From NCBI GenBank assembly GCA_964593065.1, contig CAZQGO010000017.1, positions 1 to 64,000 of the forward strand: DNA of 64,000 nt. Direction: 5' to 3'. The translations under genes and the position numbers were made by a program. Of this stretch, positions 59,521 to 64,000 are shown piece after piece (within the stretch, counting starts at the first letter, position 1; the number at the start of each line of letters is the position of its first letter). Under the pieces are notes generated by a model that ran no database searches, was not told where the DNA came from, and saw only the letters and a list, made by a program, of their open reading frames with translations. Source of the DNA: CAZQGO01 sp964593065. Lineage in GTDB: Bacteria; Oederibacteriota; JAAXVQ01.

Positions 59521-60705
59521 ATGGAGGCGAAGTCCGGCAAAAGAACGGCCTATCAATTCATCGTGCTCTTGGGCCTCGTCAGCCTGTTCGGGGACATTAC
59601 CTATGAGGGCGCACGCAGTATCACCGGCCCATACCTGGCGGTGCTCGGAGCCAGCGCGGTGGTCGTCGGCCTGGTTTCCGGGCTGGGCGAGTTTCTGGGG
59701 TATGCGCTGCGGCTGGCGGCGGGTTACTTCGCCGACCGCACCCGGGCCTATTGGCCCCTGACCTTGCTGGGCTATGGCCTGCTGGTGTCCGTTCCGCTGC
59801 TGGCCCTGACGGGCCACTGGCCGCTGGCCGCGCTGCTGATTATTCTGGAACGCATCGGCAAGGCGGTGCGGAGTCCGGCGCGGGATACCATCCTGTCCCA
59901 CGCCACCAAGCAGGTCGGCCGCGGCTGGGGATTCGGCCTGCATGAAGCCTTGGACCAAATCGGCGCGGTCGCGGGTCCTCTCCTGTTCACCACCGTTTTT
60001 TTCTTTCACGGGAATTATTCCGAAGGATTTTCCCTGTTATGGATACCGGCGCTGTTGTGTTTTGGCATCTTGCTCTTCGCCCGCCGGAAAGTCCCCGTGC
60101 CCGAGAACCTGGAGTCGACCGCCATGGAGCGCGCGCAGGACCGGACTCCGCAGAGCCTGCCGCGCAGCTTTTGGGTGTACACGCTGTTCATCTTTTTCTC
60201 CGTAACGGGCTTCGTCAACTTTCAGATTATCGCCTTCCATTTGAAAACCCAGCAGGTGGTTTCGGACGCCGTGATCCCCTTGTTGTACGCGGTGGCCATG
60301 GGCGTGGATGCGGTCGTGGCGCTGCTCATCGGCAGGCTCTACGACCGGGTGGGCTTGAAAGCGCTGATTTTTATCCCCTTTTTGACCGCGGTCTTGCCGT
60401 TTTTGTCCTTGTCGCGGCATCTTTCCTGGGTGGTCGCCGGAATGGCGCTGTGGGGGGCGGTAATGGGCATTCATGAAACCGTCATGCGGGCCGCGATTGC
60501 GGATTTGGCGCCTCTGGCCCGGCGCGGGTTCGCCTATGGAATTTTTAACACCGCCTACGGCCTGGCTTGGCTGCTCGGCAGCTCCGCCATAGGGATTTTA
60601 TACAGCTATTCCCGGGGAGCCCTGGGCCTGATGGTTCTGCTGCTGCAGGGGGCATGCCTCGCGGTTTTTTTCAAACTGCGGACATTGGCATCCGAAAGGG
60701 CCTAA
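59521..60705 (+). CDS. MFS-family transporter
   Basis: 394 aa, about 12 predicted membrane segments. Starts with FIVLLGLVSLFGDITYEGARSITGPYLA, has GYFADRTRAYWPLTLLGY after helix 2 (MFS motif A region) and IILERIGKAVRSPARDTILSHA. The N-terminal half resembles a group of uncharacterised MFS permeases; the substrate is not evident. Monocistronic; convergent with the small lipoprotein gene. Confidence 0.9.
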   Translation: MEAKSGKRTAYQFIVLLGLVSLFGDITYEGARSITGPYLAVLGASAVVVGLVSGLGEFLGYALRLAAGYFADRTRAYWPLTLLGYGLLVSVPLLALTGHWPLAALLIILERIGKAVRSPARDTILSHATKQVGRGWGFGLHEALDQIGAVAGPLLFTTVFFFHGNYSEGFSLLWIPALLCFGILLFARRKVPVPENLESTAMERAQDRTPQSLPRSFWVYTLFIFFSVTGFVNFQIIAFHLKTQQVVSDAVIPLLYAVAMGVDAVVALLIGRLYDRVGLKALIFIPFLTAVLPFLSLSRHLSWVVAGMALWGAVMGIHETVMRAAIADLAPLARRGFAYGIFNTAYGLAWLLGSSAIGILYSYSRGALGLMVLLLQGACLAVFFKLRTLASERA

Positions 60706-60744
60706 AAACCGGGAGCCGGGGAGAGCCTGCAGCGATAAAACGAA

Positions 60745-60778
60745 AGAAGCGGGACGGCGTTTTACCCGTCCCGCTTCT
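60745..60778 (-). terminator. Terminator of the small lipoprotein gene (possibly bidirectional)
   Basis: A perfect 13-bp stem (AGAAGCGGGACGG with its complement) and 8-nt loop between convergent genes. On the minus strand it is followed by TTTCGTTTTATC, a usable T-rich tract; on the plus strand no T-run follows. Confidence 0.75.
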
Positions 60779-60822
60779 GCAACAGACGCTGACAAATCTT
60801 TCCAAGCTACTATATGGAGGAT

Positions 60823-61023
60823 CTATTCCTGCATATCCGGCGATTCTTCGGATTCATCCTCGCCGGACATGTCGCTGTCGTCGGCTTCCGAGCCCTCGTC
60901 TCCGTTTGAACCCTGCGTGATGGCCGTTTCATCGCTCCTAGCCGGCGCAGAACTGCACCCGGCTATCGTCAGCGCGGCCGCGCCGGCGAGAAGACACATC
61001 CATAAAGCGATAAGTTTGTGCAC
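60823..61023 (-). CDS. Small acidic lipoprotein
   Basis: 66 aa, not recognised. Signal peptide with lipobox LTIAGC (Cys ~23), and a mature part of ~43 residues that is almost all Asp, Glu, Ser, Gly. GTG start with AAGGAGG 11 nt upstream, a TTGCCA-N17-TATACT promoter and a strong terminator together support a real, separately transcribed gene. Confidence 0.75.
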   Translation of the reverse strand: MHKLIALWMCLLAGAAALTIAGCSSAPARSDETAITQGSNGDEGSEADDSDMSGEDESEESPDMQE

Positions 61024-61103
61024 GAAAGAAAGCCTCCTTAATATTGCCCGGAATCGATGCCGGGCCAGTTTGAAAGACTTTTAACCCTGCAAGGGGTGAA
61101 AAA

Positions 61104-61132
61104 AGTATAAAATAGATAATCCGCTTTGGCAA
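61104..61132 (-). promoter_or_regulatory. Promoter of the small lipoprotein gene
   Basis: On the minus strand, TTGCCA (61127-61132), 17-nt spacer, TATACT (61104-61109), about 80 nt before the GTG start. Confidence 0.7.
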
Positions 61133-61212
61133 TGAAATTGTAGGGACGCAGTCCGCGCACCGTTCCTGCTTGGGGAGCCGAGGAAAATTTTTACGCCGCC
61201 GGATGCCGGATC

Positions 61213-61914
61213 ATGAACAAACTTCTCCTCTTGCCCGTTATGGCCCTGCTGGTATTCGCGGGGTTCGCGCTGTTGCCGCTCAGTGATTGGCTGCTGACGC
61301 TGCTGGACTGGTGCCGCGAGCACGCCGCGTGGGGCCCGGTCGTCCTGGCCGGATTGTACGTCCTGGCGAATCTGATCCTATTTCCCGGCTGGATCCTGAG
61401 CGTGGCCGCGGGTTTCCTGTTCGGCCTGGGGACGGGTGTCGCGTCCGTCGTGGCGGGTGGGTTGCTGGGAGCCTGCCTGACCTTTTTTCTGGGAAGAAGC
61501 CTGGCGCGCGCCTGGGTGCTGCGACAGAAGAATCGCTACCCCATGCTGGCCGGGTTGGATGCCGATATCGGACGACACGGGTTCAAGCTGGTGCTGCTGC
61601 TGCGCCTGAGTCCGGTGACCCCCTACAATATCCTGAATTACGCGCTGGGGTTGAGCGGCGTGCCGTTCTGGAAGTACGTCTGGGCGACTTTCCTGGGCAT
61701 GCTGCCGCAGACCGTTGTGCTGGTTTATTCCGGACGCGCCATGCGTTCGCTTGCGGAAGCGGCGAGCGGATTTTGGCCGGAAGACAACCCGTTGGTCCAG
61801 GTGTTTTTTTGGCTGGGACTCGCTGCCACCGTGGGCGCGGCCGTGCTGATCACGCAGATCGCCCACCGGCACCTCCACCGCTTGTCACCAAGAAAGGAAG
61901 AACCCCGGCCATGA
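61213..61914 (+). CDS. TVP38/TMEM64 (DedA-like) membrane protein
   Basis: 233 aa, five to six membrane segments. Conserved SNARE-assoc/VTT features: GWILSVAAGFLFGLGTGVASVVAGGLLGACLTFFLGR and the reentrant part LLLRLSPVTPYNILNYALGLSGVPFWKYV, then PQTVVLVYSGRA. Such proteins move lipids or act in membrane homeostasis. No strong ribosome-binding site is seen. Starts a short plus-strand run with the glycosyltransferase gene. Confidence 0.9.
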   Translation: MNKLLLLPVMALLVFAGFALLPLSDWLLTLLDWCREHAAWGPVVLAGLYVLANLILFPGWILSVAAGFLFGLGTGVASVVAGGLLGACLTFFLGRSLARAWVLRQKNRYPMLAGLDADIGRHGFKLVLLLRLSPVTPYNILNYALGLSGVPFWKYVWATFLGMLPQTVVLVYSGRAMRSLAEAASGFWPEDNPLVQVFFWLGLAATVGAAVLITQIAHRHLHRLSPRKEEPRP

Positions 61915-61993
61915 ACTCCGGAGTACGGTTCAGGATAGCGGCGCGGTGCGGCCCGGGCCGTAGACCCATGACCGCTCAAGGCCGCGCGGGGAG

Positions 61994-63307
61994 ATGAAAG
62001 CCCGCGGCTGCCTGCTCGTCTTTGCCCGGCATCCCCGTATAGGGCAAGTCAAGACCCGCCTCGCGTCCCGGGTGGGCGCTGCAGCCGCCGCGGATTGGTA
62101 TCGCCTGATGGTGGAACGGACCCTGACCGAGGCCAGGAAAACGGCGGCGGACGAAGATCTTCTGCTGGCCGTCGGCTATGCCGGCAGCGGTCGCCGGCTC
62201 TGGCGCGACTGGCTGGGACCGGACCTGGCTTTTTTCCGGCAACACGGGCGATCCCTGGGACCGCGAATGGAGAACGCTTTCGCCTGGGCCTTTCGCCGCG
62301 GCTTCGGGCGCGTCGTCCTGGTCGGGACCGACATTCCGAGCCTGACCGCCTCAAGCCTGCGGGAGGCCTTTCGCGGCCTCATCCGGCATACACTGGTACT
62401 GGGACCGGCGAGGGATGGTGGCTATTATTTACTCGGGTTAACCCGTCCGCAACCGGCATTGTTTCACAACGTTCCCTGGGGGACCTCCTCGGTATTGGCG
62501 GAAACCCGCAAGCGCGCCGAGCAGGAGAAACTGGAAACGCTTCTCCTGAAACCTTACGCGGACATTGACCGGCCCGAAGATCTGGAGACCTGGAAGAGGG
62601 AAAGGACGCGCCGGGGACACCATCCCGGCGGCTTGGGGATTTCCATTGTCATTCCGAGCCTCAACGAGGAAAAGCAAATCCGGGAGACCCTGACCGCCGC
62701 GCGCCAGGGAGCCAGCAGCGAAATCATCCTCGCCGACGGGGGCAGCACGGATCGAACCATAGCCCGGGCCCGCGCGGCAGGTGCGCGGATCATCCGTCAG
62801 ACGGGAGGCAGGGGCCGCCAGCTGAACGCGGGCGCCACGCGGGCCCGGGGGGAAATATTTTTGTTTCTCCACGCGGACACGCGCCTGCCCGCCGGCTTTG
62901 ACATCACCGTCCGTCACGCGCTGAGTCAGCCGGGAGTGGCGGCCGGGGCGTTTCGTTTGCGTCTGGACGCTCCCGGCCGGCGGTATGCCCGGATTGCGCG
63001 TTGGACCAACCGCCGCTCGCGTTGGCTGGGCCTGCCTTATGGGGACCAGGCGCTGTTCATGCGGAGGGAAAAGTTTTTCGCCGCCGGCGGCTTCCCGGAC
63101 ATGCCCATCCTGGAGGACCTGGCCCTGGTACGGCGGCTGCGCCGCCTGGGTCGAATCGTGACGGTGCCGGCCGCGGTCACGACCTCGGCCCGGCGCTGGG
63201 TCAGGCTGGGCGCGTGGCGCACGACGTTCGTCAACCAGGGCATGCTGTGGGGATATTTTCTTGGCGTAGACCCGAACCGCCTGGCGCGGTGGTACCGGAA
63301 TCAGTAA
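61994..63307 (+). CDS. Fused TIGR04282-like / GT2 (TIGR04283-like) glycosyltransferase
   Basis: 437 aa. First ~205 residues form a DUF2064-type nucleotidyl/glycosyltransferase domain (FARHPRIGQVKTRLA, VLVGTDIPSL, GPARDGGYYLLGL). Residues ~215-437 form a GT2 domain: ISIVIPSLNEEKQIRETL, LADGGSTDRT, LNAGATRARGEIFLFLHADTRLP, FMRREKFFAAGGFPDMPILEDLALVRRL. The two are usually separate neighbouring genes (rSAM/selenodomain-associated transferases 1 and 2). The substrate is unknown. GGGGAG lies directly beside the ATG, an unusually short spacing. Confidence 0.92.
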   Translation: MKARGCLLVFARHPRIGQVKTRLASRVGAAAAADWYRLMVERTLTEARKTAADEDLLLAVGYAGSGRRLWRDWLGPDLAFFRQHGRSLGPRMENAFAWAFRRGFGRVVLVGTDIPSLTASSLREAFRGLIRHTLVLGPARDGGYYLLGLTRPQPALFHNVPWGTSSVLAETRKRAEQEKLETLLLKPYADIDRPEDLETWKRERTRRGHHPGGLGISIVIPSLNEEKQIRETLTAARQGASSEIILADGGSTDRTIARARAAGARIIRQTGGRGRQLNAGATRARGEIFLFLHADTRLPAGFDITVRHALSQPGVAAGAFRLRLDAPGRRYARIARWTNRRSRWLGLPYGDQALFMRREKFFAAGGFPDMPILEDLALVRRLRRLGRIVTVPAAVTTSARRWVRLGAWRTTFVNQGMLWGYFLGVDPNRLARWYRNQ

Positions 63308-63341
63308 CGCTCACTCCGGAACCCGTGGGGGCGGAGGAGAT

Positions 63342-63367
63342 GAAAATATACCGGAAGTGATATTTTC
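63342..63367. repeat. 8-bp inverted repeat
   Basis: GAAAATAT and ATATTTTC around a 10-nt loop, between the glycosyltransferase and the next gene. It spans a six-codon open frame (63341 region) preceded by GGAGGAG. Confidence 0.7.
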
Positions 63368-63386
63368 CCGGAGGGAGGCGACGGGG

Positions 63387-63863
63387 ATGGAAAAGAACCG
63401 CGATTCTTCAGGGGCGAATGCCCGGGAGCGGACCCTGTGGATCATGGCCTCGGCCTTTTTCCTGATTGCGGCGGTCTTGGCGGGCGCGACCAGCCTGTAT
63501 TTACACCGGGAATTGGACGCGGCGCGTCACGGGGCGAAGGCGTCCGGAGTGCTTCCCCCGGCAAACGCCCCGGCCGTCTTGAGCCCGGGCGAAATACTGC
63601 GGCTGCAAGAACTGGGACTGGCGGATCCCGTGCCGGCCCTGGCGCAGGATCTGATGCGGCATCCGGAACTGATTCCTTATCCCGGAGTGCTCGGGGGAAG
63701 CATGGGATTTTACTCGGAAGACAATATTCAAATTCTGACGCCGCGCTGGGTCTTGGCGAATTTCGATGACGGCCATATTGACGGTTACATGCTTCTGGAA
63801 TATGCCGTTGCTCCCGGCGGCAAAATCACCTGGAAACCCCTGGCTTCCTACCTGCGCGAATAG
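63387..63863 (+). CDS. Membrane-anchored protein of unknown function
   Basis: 158 aa, not recognised. One membrane segment (~18-40) near the N terminus, then a ~115-residue extracytoplasmic domain with DLMRHPELIPYPGVLGGSMGF and WVLANFDDGHIDGYMLLEY. Bacterial proteins with a similar tail exist as uncharacterised types; no function inferred. ATG 63387 has GGGAGG 9 nt upstream. Confidence 0.8.
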   Translation: MEKNRDSSGANARERTLWIMASAFFLIAAVLAGATSLYLHRELDAARHGAKASGVLPPANAPAVLSPGEILRLQELGLADPVPALAQDLMRHPELIPYPGVLGGSMGFYSEDNIQILTPRWVLANFDDGHIDGYMLLEYAVAPGGKITWKPLASYLRE

Positions 63864-63914
63864 CCGAAATGCCGGCTCGGTTTTTCAACGGGTCCACGAA
63901 GATGCGACAGCGGC

Positions 63915-63943
63915 TTGAGCGGGTTTCCGGGCGATGGTATGAT
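63915..63943 (+). promoter_or_regulatory. Promoter of the gene at the right edge
   Basis: TTGAGC (63915-63920), 17-nt spacer, TATGAT (63938-63943), 30 nt before the next start. Confidence 0.7.
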
Positions 63944-63973
63944 ACAAGCATCCCTGCGCGAGGAGCTTGACCT

Positions 63974-64000
63974 ATGAGCCGGAACGGGACCATCGGGGCG
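63974..64000 (+). CDS. Start of a gene running off the window
   Basis: Nine codons, MSRNGTIGA, after GAGGAG (8-nt spacing) and a good promoter. Too short to identify. Confidence 0.55.

Overview
The window reads as a chromosomal replication-origin region of an uncultured-type, probably diderm (two-membrane) bacterium. It carries dnaA, dnaN, gyrA, gyrB, recF, rpmH, rnpA, yidD, yidC, jag, mnmE, rsmG and a near-perfect parS site. The diderm inference rests on a long YidC with a periplasmic domain, four PorV/UPF0164-like outer-membrane barrels and several lipoproteins. Proteins ending in Thr/Pro linkers plus gliding/FlgD-like C-terminal domains, a B12-dependent ribonucleotide reductase and a Bat operon suggest a candidate phylum somewhere around the FCB/Elusimicrobia/PVC-type lineages. 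The sequence alone does not let me name the phylum. Most of the window is strongly GC-rich, while about 29.4-38.9 kb (recF to dnaN) is visibly AT-rich.

Layout. 0-14.6 kb, minus strand: a long secretion/export-type locus that could be one transcript from a promoter at 14.6 kb. It holds two PorV-like barrels with lysine-rich tails, five proteins sharing the same ~80-residue C-terminal domain (two glycoside-hydrolase-like, two alpha-helical toroid-like, one FN3) and two PQQ-type propellers, ending near a tRNA-Arg. 14.7-21.1 kb, plus strand: class II ribonucleotide reductase, an unknown membrane protein, a cupin, fixC-fixX without fixA/fixB, a flavodoxin-like protein and 5-formyl-THF cyclo-ligase. 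21.1-23.4 kb, minus: a hybrid-free histidine kinase and a receiver-only response regulator. 23.4-24.6 kb: non-coding DNA with two tRNA-Ser genes and what look like tRNA fragments. 24.7-35.8 kb, minus: serS, gyrB, a RemB-like protein, dciA, recF, parS, rsmG, mnmE, jag, yidC, yidD, rnpA, rpmH. 35.8-36.16 kb: putative oriC.

36.2-43.7 kb, plus: dnaA, dnaN, gyrA and an overlapping sensor-kinase-like protein that has lost its phospho-histidine. 43.7-44.8 kb, minus: a CapA-family lipoprotein. 45-50.4 kb, plus: two PorV-like barrels fused to TPR repeats, flanking a propeller protein with a type-A-like sorting domain. 50.4-59.3 kb, plus: a MoxR/Bat operon in which BatB-BatC and BatD-BatE are fused. 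59.5-64 kb: MFS transporter, small acidic lipoprotein, TVP38-family protein, a fused glycosyltransferase and a membrane-anchored unknown.

The most unusual content is the pair of loci in which PorV-like barrels sit beside proteins with C-terminal domains resembling type IX secretion sorting signals. No core T9SS gene lies in the window. The combination suggests a T9SS-like export and surface-display system, built from lysine-tailed and TPR-tailed PorV variants, carrying glycoside-hydrolase-like cargo.
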